64,000 bases of DNA from Anniella stebbinsi (GCA_029215795.1 JARDYH010000003.1:31125001-31189000); one strand, 5' to 3'; positions 1-11,394 are shown, numbered from the stretch's first letter. Notes: generated from the sequence alone by a model not told the origin. Made by a program: numbers and translations.

Positions 1-896
1 CGGCGCCGGCGGCTACTACCAGCGGGCTCCACGGCCTACTCTCGAGTAGCGCGCCGGGTGATGACATCACCCGGCGCGCCATCCTAGAGCAGGCCGCGGA
101 TCCTGCTGGGAGTAGTAGGCGCCGGCGCCGGACGGGAGCCGCCGGGCCGGGCAGGTAAAGGCCCCCCTCCCCCCTCCCCCCTCCGTGCGCCCCCTCCTCC
201 CCTCCACGCACCCCCTCCTTACCTTTCCGGCCCGGCGGCTCCCGTCCGGCGCCGGCGCCTACTACTTCCAGCAGGCTCCGCGGCCTGCTCTAGAGTAGCG
301 CGCCGGGTGATGACATCACCCGGCGCGCCATCCTAGAGCAGGCCGCGGAGCCTGCTGGGAGTAGTAGGCGCCGGCGCCGGACGGGAGCCGCCGGGCCAGA
401 AAGGTAAGGGCCCCCCTCCCCCCTCCGCGCGCCCCCTCCTCCCCTCCACGCACCCCCTCCTTACCTTTCTGGCCCGGCGGCTCCCGTCCGGCGCCGGCGC
501 CTACTACTTCCAGCAGGCTCCGCGGCCTGCTCTAGAGTAGCGCGCCGGGTGATGACATCACCCGGCGCGCCACCCTAGAGCAGGCCGCGGAGCCTGCTAG
601 TAGTAGTAGGCGCCGGCGCCGGACGGGAGCCACCGGGCCGAGAAGGTAAGTGCCCCCCTCCTCCCCCCCCCGCTGTCCACTTTCATCGGCGGGCGCCCGC
701 TGGCGCCCGCCAATGGAAGCGGCGGTGGGCGCCAGTGGGCGCCCGCCGATCCGCCGAACCGGTTCGGAGCTTTTTCGGACCGGTTCGGATTGGATCGGCC
801 GATCCAGCTGCGGGATCGGAAATCGGATAATTTATCCGATTTCCCACTGGACCGGACTCGGATCGTGGATCGGGTCCGATCCAGTGCACATCCCTA
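1..896 (+). mobile_element. GC-rich hAT-like non-autonomous element, 3' part (cut by window edge)
   Basis: The right end reads GTGCACATCCCTA at 884-896, the complement of the TAGGG(G/A)TGTGCAC left end seen in intact copies (41074, 35072, 18512). Three giant hairpins are visible, centred near 64, 313 and 555, each around CGGGTGATGACATCACCCG; spacing is 249 then 242 bp. After the last hairpin comes a short GGCGGGCGCCCGCTGGCGCC-type palindrome (690-760), then a GGATCGG/CCGATCC-rich subterminal stretch (770-890). No transposase frame is present; the long open frames here are by-products of GC-rich palindromes. It is nearly identical to 42000-42888 apart from an 8-bp GATCCGCC indel. The hAT assignment rests on the 8-bp duplications of sibling copies. 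Confidence 0.85.
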
Positions 897-2329
897 CTTA
901 GAACTGATATAAACCATCCCTATCAGATTTGGCTCTGTTGCCATGGGCATTGAATTTCTAAGGAAGACTCACATGACTTTACTTGACACGTAATTCCATT
1001 ATTCCAACTATTCGTACAACAAGAAAGGTACCAGGTAAGGCAGTTTCCCTAATATTTAATCCATGCAATGATGCATTAATGCAGAGATACATTAATCGCA
1101 ATGAAGAGCATAGGGAAGAAATTAATGTGAATGGGATCAGATGGAGATCTTTGGTTGTATTGATTTTTCTTCCCCAGTAAAGGAGACATGAAAGGGAGTA
1201 AGTCAGCATAGATTGCTGTGACTTTCTGAGATCTTGGGAGTTTGTGTGGAAGGAATATTTATGGTCCCTTATAAATATTTCTGATTTGAGTTTCATGATT
1301 TATGACTGCCGCTTACTTGACCCTGAGGTGCCTTGGCAGAGTACCTGAGCGATTCTTGTTGCAAATTTGCTATTGCCTTGGAGGCACATTGAGTTCTCGC
1401 TCATTTGGGAATTGACTTTGGACTATAGAGTGCCTTTTGACTTCAGGGAGCAAGAAAAATGAAGAGCCTTCAAGCTTTCTTTCTCCTGCCAGGTGTATTC
1501 ATGATCAGCTCTCTCCTATCACAGACAAGATGAAGATGCATGCTGAATAGCTGATACACGTCTTGTACCCAAAAATTTATTTTGCCGTTTTGTTCACCTA
1601 CTGAATTTAGGGATGCTGAGAGTATTTGCAAAGTTCCAGTCCTGCCATGACAACCATGTAATTGCTGTTGTGGCTAAGGGCTCCTTTATGTGTTACATTT
1701 TTGAGGTGTATAGCTACAAGTGTAATGCAACAAACCTGAACATCATACAGATACTGTAATTGGGGAGGCAATATTGTCTTTGAGCATCATCAGACGGGGT
1801 TGGGGTTATTGTGGTTCCCTACTGTCACTTCTCCGCCCCTGCGCTGATCCCACAATCCTTCCTCTTTCCACCTGGAGAAGAACACCTGGCCCATTCAGGG
1901 GCCAATTTTAGCACGCCACTTTTCCTGCACACAGCAGGAAATGGTGGCACATTCCCCTTAAAAAAAAGTTGGATTAAAAGAGGTCCATTTTGTGATGGAA
2001 AACAGGCAAGAAGGAGCGGGAGGCGTGCAGGAAGCAGATGTCATCTAAAGGATGCACAAACATCCGTAAGTGGGCAGTAATTAGCATGCGATAAAAGGCT
2101 CATCTGATGACACTCTTTAACTACTTGCCCAGTGTACACCTGGTGGTAAAGTTGGGTTTGTTTGCTGTGTGATATGTGAAGGAAAAGACTCTCCAAAACA
2201 GCTAATTTAAAGAATATTATTGTGTGAATCTAGCGTAGTGCAGGCAAGGATGTTTCTCCATCGCTAGCCAGCAAGTACCATTGTTTCTATGTCATCTCCA
2301 CCACCCAGAAAAGTGGAAGTGGTGGCAGT
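897..2329. other. Single-copy-looking intergenic DNA
   Basis: 897-904 (CTTAGAAC) would be the right target duplication of the preceding element, but its partner lies outside the window. The rest is AT-rich with only short unrelated frames. 1010-1130 is dense in ATTAAT and TAATCC homeodomain-like words and could be a conserved noncoding element, but sequence alone cannot show that. Nothing else recognised. Confidence 0.5.
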
Positions 2330-2330
2330 A

Positions 2331-2364
<34 letters not shown>

Positions 2365-2375
2365 ATTAAATAAAT
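2330..2375. repeat. (ATCA)n microsatellite
   Basis: About eight tandem AATC units followed by an AAATTAAATAAATT tail. Confidence 0.95.
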
Positions 2376-2755
2376 TAGAGAGAAGGAGGGTGGCTTCAGC
2401 AGCACCTGCAGATGCCTCACCCAGTACTTCTGTACAGCCCTGGATCATTTATTATTAAAAGAAAACATGCAGAGGAGACTGGCATCAGTCCTGTTGCTCC
2501 CTTCCTAGGCTGGTGGCCCCCAGCATTTGCCCAAACAGGCTGGGTGATGGCACCAGGCTGGGCACACTCTCTCCAGTGTCAAATCTATGGGATTTGGCAG
2601 CCAGTAGGGTTAGATCCTCAGATGAATTGTTATGGCCTTCCCCCAGTGGCTTGTTCCTTTGCTTTCTGAATTGGCTGCAGGATCCACCCCTTTGCACTTC
2701 TTTGTGGCCTTTAAAGTGCTCCCCTTACCACAAACAGTGCTGCATGTCCATGAGC

Positions 2756-2965
2756 CTGTTCAGACAACATGCTAAGCCATGGTTAGTCCGCTAACCCTTT
2801 TGCAGCAAATGGTTAATGAGCATGTTTAAACTATAATTATGGAGCCACCATGGATAGGAATGGTTCACATGAAATGCTATGTTATGGTTCAAACGACACA
2901 CTAAACCATATTGTTTAGCTCAAAATGCATAACTACCATGGCTTAGCATAGTGAACAGGGTCTTT
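2756..2965. mobile_element. MITE with GTTCAGAC...GCTAAGCC inverted ends
   Basis: The left part reads GTTCAGACAACATGCTAAGCC and the right part carries its diverged complement (GGCTTAGCATAGTGAAC). Internal words GCCACCATGG and GGAATGGTTCACATGA recur in the second copy at 13551-13735, which fixes the family limits. It is short and has no coding capacity. Superfamily not determined, because the target duplication is unclear in both copies. Confidence 0.6.
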
Positions 2966-3018
2966 GACATTTTAAATTCTGTCCTTTCTTCAAAGTACTC
3001 AAGGCTATATACTTTCGT

Positions 3019-3076
3019 CCCTCACCCATCCACCCACTCACTCACTCACTCACCCATCCACCCACTCACTCACTCT
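3019..3076. repeat. (CACT)n/(CATCCACC) simple repeat
   Basis: Two blocks of CACT tetranucleotides separated by CCATCCACC. Confidence 0.9.
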
Positions 3077-3135
3077 GTTTTAGACTCACAACTACACTGT
3101 GATGAAGGTTATATTGAGTGAGAGTGACTTGTCCA

Positions 3136-3136
3136 A

Positions 3137-3171
<35 letters not shown>

Positions 3172-3345
3172 TTTATTTCTTACCCGCCTCTCCGTCTAGA
3201 TCGAGGCAGGGAACAACAACATGATAAAATACATAAAACTAATTAAAACATGACAAATATTATTAAAACTGCATTAAAACATCCTAAAACATCCTAAAAA
3301 CATTCTAAAAATTACACTGGATATGCCTGCCGGAAGAGAACAGAG
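3136..3345 (-). mobile_element. L2-like LINE 3' end, minus strand
   Basis: Starts with an (AAT)n run, the LINE tail on this strand, followed by TTTCTTACCCGCCTC, the complement of GAGGCGAGTAAGAAA at the 3' end of the LINE ending near 36761. It extends through CCTGCCGGAAGAGAAC, matching the complement of the end of that LINE's reading frame. Only the 3' untranslated end is kept: a 5'-truncated copy. Confidence 0.75.
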
Positions 3346-3549
3346 AACACTGTGAGCTTCTTGGCTTAGTGCTAATTTGAACCTGGGTCTTCCCAGTTCT
3401 ACCTTGAAATTTTAGACACCATGCTACACTGACTCTCTAGTTTCCTTTTCCCTCCATTTCTCCCAAGCATGGCAGAAGGTCTGGCTCCTAAGCCCATAGC
3501 ACTTCCTTTTCTGATCAAACTGTATTACAGAGGAGGAGGGAGGAGGGTA

Positions 3550-3655
3550 ATTTGTGGTCCTCCAGATGTTTTGGCCTACAATTCCCATCAGCCCTAGCCA
3601 GCATATGGTGAGGGATGGTAAGAGTTGTAGGCCAAAACATCTACAGCAGAGGTGG
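3550..3655. repeat. Foldback repeat (CCAGATGTTTTGGCCTACAA family)
   Basis: The sequence folds on itself: CCAGATGTTTTGGCCTACAA at the left is answered by TTGTAGGCCAAAACATC at the right around a GCCAGCAT loop. Other copies lie at 27592-27700, 49738-49862 and 58112-58240. Confidence 0.75.
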
Positions 3656-3659
3656 GAAT

Positions 3660-4040
3660 CTGCTCTCAGCTGAAGGGAAAGCTCTTGGGAGCCACGTTCT
3701 AGTGGTAGGTGGGGTTGAAGCCAAAGGGGTGATGGCAGAAGGCAAAAGGGTGGCCAAAATGAGTGAAGGAAAGCATGTTGTAAGTTAAAGTTCTTACTGC
3801 CAGTAACTAAACCCTAGGAAAGAGATTTCAACCTTTTTGAATGGGGTAGGAAACTGCTCAAAAGCCAAGGAACCACAAGTGATTGGTGGTTTGGGAAAGA
3901 AGGTGGAGCTTGGCTGGGGAATGGGCGTGGCTATCTGGGGAATCACAAATGGTTGGATTAAGACTCCAGGAGGGCTGGATTTGGCCCCTGGTCCTGAGGT
4001 TCCTCAACCCTGATCTCAAGGGCCCCAAGCTGCCCACCCC
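3660..4040. repeat. Unclassified interspersed repeat, copy 1
   Basis: Matches 51850-52440 over its whole length: GGGAAAGCTCTTGGG, GGTGGGTGAAGCTGAAGGC-type words, GATTTCAACC, GAATGGGG and the GGCTGGATTTGG region appear in the same order. In the second copy a CR1 has landed within the GATTTCAACC stretch. No coding capacity or terminal repeats recognised. Confidence 0.6.
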
Positions 4041-5244
4041 TGCTCTATTGCTACAGCAAAGCCCTGGGTGTTTTGACATCAGGCAAGTGGGGGTGGGTGG
4101 GTGGAGTTGTTCCACCTCAGTATAACCCGGTGCCTCCACACTTCCTGCTTGAGAAAGAGTATTCAGTGTTGAGGAGCTTTGTTGGCACAGTCCAGATGGC
4201 TGTGCGAAGTGTTTTTCATTATGCCAAGTCCCACTGCAGAAATAGTTCTGCAGAGCATTCCGGTGTTATTGGGCCCCAGAGATGATGAGGCACATGTTTA
4301 TGCTGGCATAACCTGCTCTGATATCTCTGGGACCACCCTCTTGTTCCCAGTGTAACCGTTTCAACTATTAACAGATAGCTATTATGGGACCAGAAAAGAA
4401 CAGATCAGAAGTTCAGCAGTCCTAAGAGGGGGGGGGGGGGGACAGCAAATGGCCCCAGCAGGAAGATGTCAATTGAGCTTTAATTTTCATGCATAACCTC
4501 GCCTGTCACTTCCCAGGCTTTGTAAAAGCTGGAATTTCAGCAGATTCACAGCAGGGCAGGGCGACTGGATTCTATTTGAAGGCTCAGTTTGAATCGGCAA
4601 GAATATTAAGTTAACAGCAGTAGTTAACTATCAGCAACTCTGAGTCTGAATGTTGGGAGCGGCTCCACAGAGGAGAAAGCACAGCTGAAGTGAACAGAGA
4701 TGTAACCTGCCCTTTTCATGACCTAGATAAAGACTCCAACCATGGCACTAGAAGTGTGCGTGAAACATCCATGAGAAGTGTTGTTAGTCTAAATTCCTTA
4801 GATATTTTGCACAAAAGTGCTTCAAATTTCACTTTAGACACAATTCACTCATATATAGGTATCCTTATATCCTCTGAAGGCCTAATTGCACATGATGTTA
4901 TTCATGTGGTTTGGCCTGGTGCACATGGTTTTATAAGTCTAAACTGTGGGAGTGGCACATGTAGACATCTCTGGTATCAGTGGTGAGGCATGTCTGCTGT
5001 AGATTTTGTTGCACATACATATAAATTAATTCTAGACTGGAGGCACAAAGTTAGGACGTCTTCCAGAGAGAAAATCCAGGGTCACTGAATCTCTTTGAAA
5101 GTGAATCATGGTTAGTGGCACCTATCACTGACAAAGTTATGGATTTAAACAGACATCTAAACAGCTACCAAACATAAATGTGCAAATGTACCATGGAGAA
5201 GTAGACATGAAAAAAGTTAACACGTAGGTGGCCATCTTTTCAGA
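4041..5244. other. Intergenic DNA with a 14-base G run
   Basis: No gene or known repeat seen. 4428-4441 is an uninterrupted run of 14 G, a likely length-variable site. The frame at 4690-4986 has no recognisable similarity and is probably chance. Confidence 0.45.
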
Positions 5245-5252
5245 GGCAGAGG

Positions 5253-5632
5253 TAGGGATGTTGGAGAAATCTGCCATGGAATAAAATGAATTTGGATTTC
5301 TCTGAATCTGTTCCATGGATTCTGCAGCAGACCAGCTTTCCCAAGTCACATTGATTCTGCAGGCCCATGGACCATTTTTTTTTAACTTGCTGAAGTTTTA
5401 TGCAAATTTAATGTTAAAAAATATATATAATTTAAAAAATGCCAGCCAAGGTTCTGCATTTCCCCATAGGCTAAAGCATGACAACGGACATTTTAAGGGG
5501 ATTTGTGCACTTTGGGTGGGATTTTTGCAAGTGCAAAATTGTGCAAATTCAGGAAATTGGAAAAAAAATTCCAGTTTTGCCAATGAGTAGACAATGAAAC
5601 AAAAGACACCTGACAAAATCTGTGCAGCCCTA
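5253..5632. mobile_element. hAT-like MITE with perfect 8-bp duplication
   Basis: Begins TAGGGATGTTGGAG and ends GCAGCCCTA; flanked on both sides by GGCAGAGG (5245-5252 and 5633-5640). Internal words GCCAGCCAAGG, AGGCTAAAGCATGA, TTTGTGCA and GCCAATGAG recur in diverged copies at 26385-26790 and 30558-30768. No coding capacity. Confidence 0.85.
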
Positions 5633-5732
5633 GGCAGAGGCCATGTGCCCTAAACAATCCCAGATATATCCAACAGTGCCCTATGGGGAAGAAGGTGGGT
5701 TCTCAACACACTACAGTACTCTGATTGTGAAA

Positions 5733-6084
5733 CAGGGTGGCCAGTTACATATTGGCAAAAAAAGAGGACATGGATCTCAAAAGGGTTCTGCAAAAACTGC
5801 ATATGCGAATTTATAGAGAGAGATGTTCAGAAATAACTTCTACACTGTAAAGAGAAACTCTATACATCTCACCGTAGTGGGGAAGACTGCTGTCCAGGTG
5901 CTCCTGGCTGATGGGCAACTTCAAGGCCCCTGCTGCCTCTCCATTCTGGTGGTCCTTTATTTGTAAACCTAACTTGGACTGGAAGGCCCTTCAAATACAG
6001 GAAGCCTTCAAGTAGAGGACTGCCCTCTGATGGACCTTCAAATGGAGGACTGTCATCTATAAGGCAGGACATATGGCCACCCTA
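5733..6084. mobile_element. Possible MITE, CAGGGTGGCCA ends
   Basis: The left end CAGGGTGGCCAGTTACATAT and right end ATATGGCCACCCTAT are inverted repeats resembling those of the TAGGGTGACCATATG family (27762, 63751). The interior is degenerate, with GGACCTTCAAATGGAGGACTG-type repeats. No clean target duplication found. Confidence 0.5.
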
Positions 6085-7187
6085 TTTCGAACATCAGCGG
6101 TCCAAGAGGGTGCAGAGTAAATGCAAGGGCCTGTCCTGTGCCCCACAAAGTTAGCTTGCTGCTTCAGGTGCAGTGCAGGATGTTGGCCAATGTCAAAGTA
6201 TGACTGAACTACCAGTCCAATTCTTCAGGATGTGGAATGGAGGCATCACCTTGCCCTTTGCCTCAGGCAGCAAATTGCCTTGGGTTGGTCCTGCTCCCCC
6301 TCCTCCCAATGACAAGGGTTGCAGCTTACCAAGTGGCAGCAGTGGGCAGTTGGGAATTTCAATTGCCCACAATGGGCTGGAGGGACACTACCTTGGGGCA
6401 TTGCAGGCAATTACAACAGCAATCAACTCACAGCCGTCCACTGCAAATTGTGGTACTGGGGTAGCATTGCTACCATCTGCTGGCACCACTGCTGTTAAGC
6501 CCTCTGGGGGAAGGCACACTCATTGGCCCACCTGAGTGTACTTTGATGGGAGCCCCCTCATACCTGACTGAATGAAGTGTTCCTTCCAATCGAGGTGCCG
6601 ACATCTCAAATTGCCACAACTGCACTTGCCACTTGCTGGAAGTCAAAACAAGCCAAACAAGGACTAGAAGAAAACCAGATCGTATGAAAATTAGACACTC
6701 TTTCACTTACTGTGTTTACCCCAGCGGGAAATAATTGCTGGTCAGGCACAGTGCAAGAGGTATGCAGTAATAATGAGCGTAGCTGTCATAAGTGACTGCT
6801 GTTTTCTGCTGTTCCTTCTGTTCTGTTAACACAAGGGGGACATTTTTGAAATGTAAACATTACCATTATGATTATTATTTATTTCCATAAGTTGCTTTCG
6901 CTGCAAGCTGTGGACGCTTGGGAGCTGAAAGGAGCAAAGAGTTTTAAGATGGCGTACTGGGTGTACATATCAGAAGTATGTGCTCCGTTTTAAATGTCAC
7001 ATTGTGCTGACTTGCATCTCAGGGAGACCCAGGACTTCAGGAACAGCTGGCTTTTAAAGAAATCATTTTCTTCCAATCATTTCCTTCTCATCTCAGGGAA
7101 TATAGGAAACTTGCCTTATATCAGGAGAAATTATTTCTCCATCTAGCTCAGGGTTGGGAATCCTGTGTCCCTTTAGGTGATGTTGGA
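6085..7187. other. Intergenic DNA with a fragment of the 10172-type MITE
   Basis: 6235-6295 matches the complement of the left end of the MITE at 10172 (TTTGCCTCAGGCAGCAAA then a GGGTTGGTCC-type end). 6868-6885 is a short (ATT) run. Otherwise nothing recognised. Confidence 0.5.
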
Positions 7188-7195
7188 CTCCTATC

Positions 7196-7707
7196 TAGGT
7201 ATGAGCAAATTTGATTGATCTGAAATTTGGCACATATGTGTAGCAACATGTGCTAGACATGTGTATGAAATTTGAGATTGATTCCTCCAACCCTCAATTT
7301 TATATGAATTTATTAAAGATCCTGTAACTTTTTGACAGGTCTGAATGAATGCACATGGCAAGCTGTCATTCTGATCTGTGAGAACTGAAATGATCTTTAA
7401 TAAATTCATATAAAATCGAGGGTTGGAGGGATCAATCTCAAATTTCATATGTATACTTAGGCATACCCCATAAGCACTGTGACCAAGTTTCAAGCCTCTA
7501 ACTTTGAAAATACAGAAATTATAGGCATTTTTCCTTTAAAAAATCAGCTCTATAGGACAAAATAGGGCTCCAAAGTAGATATCGTATTTCCAATAATTAT
7601 TGGAAATACGAAACGATTTACCTCCGATATAATCCGATCTGAAATTATTTTAAAAAGTGATTTCTGATAATGATACAATACGATAATTTCGGGCATGCAC
7701 ACCCCTA
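7196..7707. mobile_element. hAT-like MITE with internal palindrome (GATAATTATCG family)
   Basis: The right end CATGCACACCCCTA complements TAGGGGTGTGCA. The interior has two inverted arms around a CTGTCATTCTGATC loop (near 7255-7320 and 7388-7460), each containing CCAACCCTCAATTTTATATG or its complement. Sibling copies at 27053-27345 and 60003-60417 share TATAGGCATTTTT and GATAATTATCG words. The left boundary is less certain than the right, which touches the duplication of the next element. Confidence 0.7.
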
Positions 7708-8173
7708 CCCTCTACTAGGGATGTGCACAGTCCCCAAAAAATCAGATCGGAATTGGAATCGGAATCAGTATTGCTGTTGCAGATCAGATCGGAGGTATTT
7801 CGGATCTGATCCGATTCCAATCCGAAAATTGGATATCCAGTTTTTGGATCAGATGCCTTTTAGTCCCTTCAGACTTGATTTTGGAGGGAGAAAAGCCTGT
7901 ATCTTTGCTATTTTTAAAGACAGAATCATTAAACAAGTGCAGATGGGATGTTGCCAGTCATGTGCCCAGAATTGCAGACACAGGGGTGCAGGCGTTACTT
8001 GTAAGTAAGCCTTCAAAAGTCACTTTTTCACCAGCCATCTGTTCCTTTTTCAATTTACTCCTGTGTCTCAGGGGCACGTTTAAAATGGGTTTTTGGCAGG
8101 TAAGAACGTAGACCATGTCCCCAGTTGGGGAGTGCACTGAAGGGCTGCACGCACCTAGCTCTACCCCCTTTTG

Positions 8174-8510
8174 CAGACACAGGGGCATGGTTTAACTGAA
8201 ATGGAATTGTGAAAAATGGGTTTGCCCATTGCATGCAAACTGCAAAGTGCTTTCATTAGATCCTGTCCCCAGAAACTGAACTCAAACTTGGGAAGCGTAC
8301 AGAAGGGCTGAACGTTGTTCTGCTCCCTTTTCACAGACACAGGGGCATGTCGCTTACTGAAATGGAACTGTTAAAAATGGCTTGTGCTGGTAAGTAATAC
8401 CATTGCAAAGTGCTCTCTCATTAGATCCTGTCCCCACAAACACCACACTAATGTGAGGAGCACACAGAAGGGGTGTACATTCGCCCCCGTTTCACAGACA
8501 CAGGGGCATG
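8174..8510 (+). repeat. About 160-bp tandem array inside the 7716 element
   Basis: CAGACACAGGGGCATG recurs at 8174, 8334 and 8495, with a related first copy near 7975 (spacings about 199, 160 and 161 bp). Each repeat is preceded by a pyrimidine tract ending in CAG, and two are followed by GTAAGTAA or GGTAAG words, so the units look superficially like exons bounded by splice sites. Confidence 0.75.
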
Positions 8511-8878
8511 GTTTAACTTGAATGGCAGGCGTTTTATTTAACTTTGGGGACTCTGTGGACTTCTCCTTGAGGGAGAAACCCAAGTCCCTCAGCTTAAGCA
8601 AGTAGAGTGGCATGCTTCAAACTCCACCAAACTCCAATATCAATTCCAGCTCCAAACCACACTCCTTCCACTCCAACTAACTAAACCCCACAGAGAGCCA
8701 AAAGGGAAAGAATGAGAATATATACTGGGTTTCTACTAAGCCCTCCTCCAGCATTGCAATTGGAGGCTGCAGGAAGTCTTTAACAGGATTGGGTGATGCA
8801 TTGATGGAGTATAAAATACAATTGGTGGATCAAGCTGTCAAACACACACACACACACAGCCTCCCCCCCTTTATGGAA

Positions 8879-9226
8879 GTTTAAAATAATAAACCACTTA
8901 TTGCCACGAAAGTCTTGCACCAATTTCTCTGGAATTTTTCACACATGAGTAGACACAAACGATCTCCCATGTCAGGGAGTTTCAACTGTCTACCTTTTAA
9001 AATAAAAGAGTTACACAGCACATTCTTTGCTGTAAGTCCAATGTAAGTTTAAAATGCCATAATAAACCACTCATTGCCACTAAAGTCTTGCACCAATTTC
9101 TCTGGAACTTTTCACATGAGTAGCCACATTCAATCTCCTATGTCAGGGAGTTTCAACTTTCTACCTCTTAAAATAAAAAAGTTACCGCACATTATTTTTC
9201 TAATTCCACTGTCAGTTTAAAACACC
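8879..9226 (+). repeat. 168-bp tandem array inside the 7716 element
   Basis: Two full units (8879-9045, 9046-9213) and the start of a third share AGTTTAAAAT, AATAAACCACT, AAAGTCTTGCACCAATTTC and GTCAGGGAGTTTCAAC in the same order. Similarity by eye is high, with scattered substitutions. Confidence 0.85.
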
Positions 9227-9402
9227 ATAAAATGGAGGTCTGATCTTCTGATTTTTCCAATCCGGATCGGGTCCCTTCAGATCAGATCAGATCAGATGGT
9301 TCATAGGATCAGAATCAGAATCATTTCATTTTATCCGATTTTGGCCGGATCGTATCCGGATCGTGGATCGGATCCAATCCGCTGCACATCCCTACCCTCT
9401 AC

Positions 9403-10163
9403 CCTTAATGGAATCTGATGACAAATGCAAACTGTCCCCCCAGCGCAAGGGGGTCACTTGTTATAGTATCATTGCAGCAAGCCATCCTTATGTGCCATGT
9501 CAAACACTTTTGATTGATTGAGAAAGAGGAGAACATTTTGAAAGGTTATTTCACAGATCAGCAAACAGCCCTTAAGTCACCTCCACAAAGAGGCCACCAC
9601 AGCTGGCTTTCTTATAGATAATATATTATATAGACACAAACCAACATATACTCACATCTCTGTTGTGGATGGATTCCTATGTAACCCTCCTGGGGGCTGG
9701 GGTGAGGATCTTTAAGTTAAGTACATGTGACTCTCATTAGGAGGGTAAAAGATTCATCAGATCCCCATAAGCATGGCTCAGTTGTGCAACTGGATATGGG
9801 CTACTTCCCCTAAAGTTTCTTAGAACCAAATTGTTCAAAGTAATATCCCTGTAGAGATGTGCTGCTATCTAGTCATTTATTTATTTTTAAAATGCACCCC
9901 TCATCCTTTTTTTGACAGTAAATAAATTGGAAAACAATAATTCTAACACAATGATCAACAATTAACCATTATTTTATAAGAACAACAACAAAACAATATT
10001 TAACAATCTGCAGAACACAATATATCATTACATTTCTGTGTATATAGAATTATTTTAGGGATGAACCAATCTCTTCTCTGATGTTCCACCAAAATCAAAT
10101 CTGCCCTCTGGCTCATATCCCAGACTGATATCTGAAACAGTTCCCAACAGTGAAATGAATATA
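9403..10163. other. Intergenic DNA, nothing recognised
   Basis: AT-rich sequence with only short open frames and no inverted ends, tails or tandem structure that I can identify. Confidence 0.4.
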
Positions 10164-10171
10164 TCAACAAA

Positions 10172-10450
10172 CAAGGCCAGCCCAAGACATTTTGCTGCCT
10201 GAGGCAAATGACAAGATGGTGCCTCCTCCTTTTCCCATGTACAAAAGCCAACTGCACTAACAGTTGAATCTTCTTTAACAGTGGCAATGGGATAGTGTAT
10301 TCCCCCATATCTGAGACATGCCTGAGGCCACACCATACACAATGGTATCCTCCAATAAAGGAGAACAGATGGAGAGTATAGGATGAACAGCTGGGAGGCT
10401 ACCACTGCCCCCTCACCAGCTTCTGTTGCCTAATGGTAGAGCTGGCCCTG
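10172..10450. mobile_element. hAT-like MITE, CAAGGCCAGC ends
   Basis: Perfect 8-bp duplications TCAACAAA flank it (10164-10171 and 10451-10458). The termini CAAGGCCAGCCC and GAGCTGGCCCTG are inverted. The left subterminal part contains TTTTGCTGCCTGAGGCAAAT, which also occurs, complemented, at 6235-6295. Too short to code for a transposase. Confidence 0.85.
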
Positions 10451-10458
10451 TCAACAAA

Positions 10459-11394
10459 CCACTTCTAGCACTGTTCATCTCTACCAGGAGCAGGTCTTTG
10501 GTAAAGCTAGTGGTCTTAAATGGCCATTCATTTAAGAGGAAGCCACTCCAAAATACATTCCATTGCAGCAGTGATAGCTAACGACAATGTATGGTTGCTG
10601 AGAAAACCCATTTCTCCCCCAGCTACTGTGAGGATTGCAGCTAAGCTCAGAAGGAACAGGGGAGTCTTGGGGGTGTGGCAGTTTACATCAGTGCCCCTGC
10701 TGATAAAGAAGTCCTGGTGTTTTGGCCTTGTGAGCCCTGGCTCCACTACACCACTTCATAGCACCCTGGAAATACTGGATTGAAGCCAAACTGTTTTGAC
10801 TGGGTAGTGCAGAATGACTTCTTTTCTCTGCTGGTTTGGTCTGATCTGGCATATTTGCTCAGGCCAATGTTATTCCTTTACTCAAAGCATAAACAGTGGA
10901 ATATATAATATGGCGATGGTTCATTCAGAAAAGGATCCTCAATCCTTTTAAAAGATGCCTTCTGGTAGTTGAGAAGCACACAGGCCACTCAGAAGAGAAG
11001 GGCAAGTTTCCTAGGCTACTAATCGAGCTAGATTCGTTCAAAATTGCCTTTGGGCAGACGGAAATCCAGTTGCAAAGATTGTACAGGTTCACAAAGTGTC
11101 CTAATTTCTTTGGCTGATAGGGAAAGAAATGTCCCTGTAAATCTGGATCTTTAATCTCCAAAGAGCAAAGTTACAGAAAACGGGCTGGCAGGCTGTCAGA
11201 ATATACAAATGTGTTTGTAGCTCCTGCTCAAACAAAATTGTAACCGCCACCCTGCCCTGCTAGAAGGATTTCCCATAAAACTCTCATGCACCTCTAACTA
11301 GGGTAATCACACCTGTCATCTAATGGTAACACTGCAGAATGAATATAGAAGAAAATGTGCATTAATAAGCCAGAAGTATAAGCCAGTAAAGGGA
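10459..11394. other. Intergenic DNA, nothing recognised
   Basis: Contains small open frames on both strands without recognisable similarity. No repeat signature seen. Confidence 0.4.

Larger units (their letters stand above)
7716..9394 (+). mobile_element. hAT-like non-autonomous element, AT-rich interior with two tandem arrays
   Basis: Flanked by perfect 8-bp duplications CCCTCTAC (7708-7715 and 9395-9402). Left end TAGGGATGTGCACAG, right end CTGCACATCCCTA. Both subterminal regions are packed with GATCGGA/TCCGATC words, as in the GC-rich elements, but the interior is unrelated to theirs. It contains a roughly 160-bp tandem array marked by CAGACACAGGGGCATG-type words at about 7975, 8174, 8334 and 8495, and a 168-bp array beginning AGTTTAAAAT at 8879, 9046 and 9214. 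No transposase frame. It is probably deletion-derived from, or assembled by, the same transposition machinery. Confidence 0.9.

Noticed and set aside
4690..4986. 98-codon frame as a small gene
   Set aside because: No similarity, no coding texture, no splice context; consistent with chance.
8839..8858. (CA)n run as a separate finding
   Set aside because: Ordinary microsatellite inside the 7716 element.
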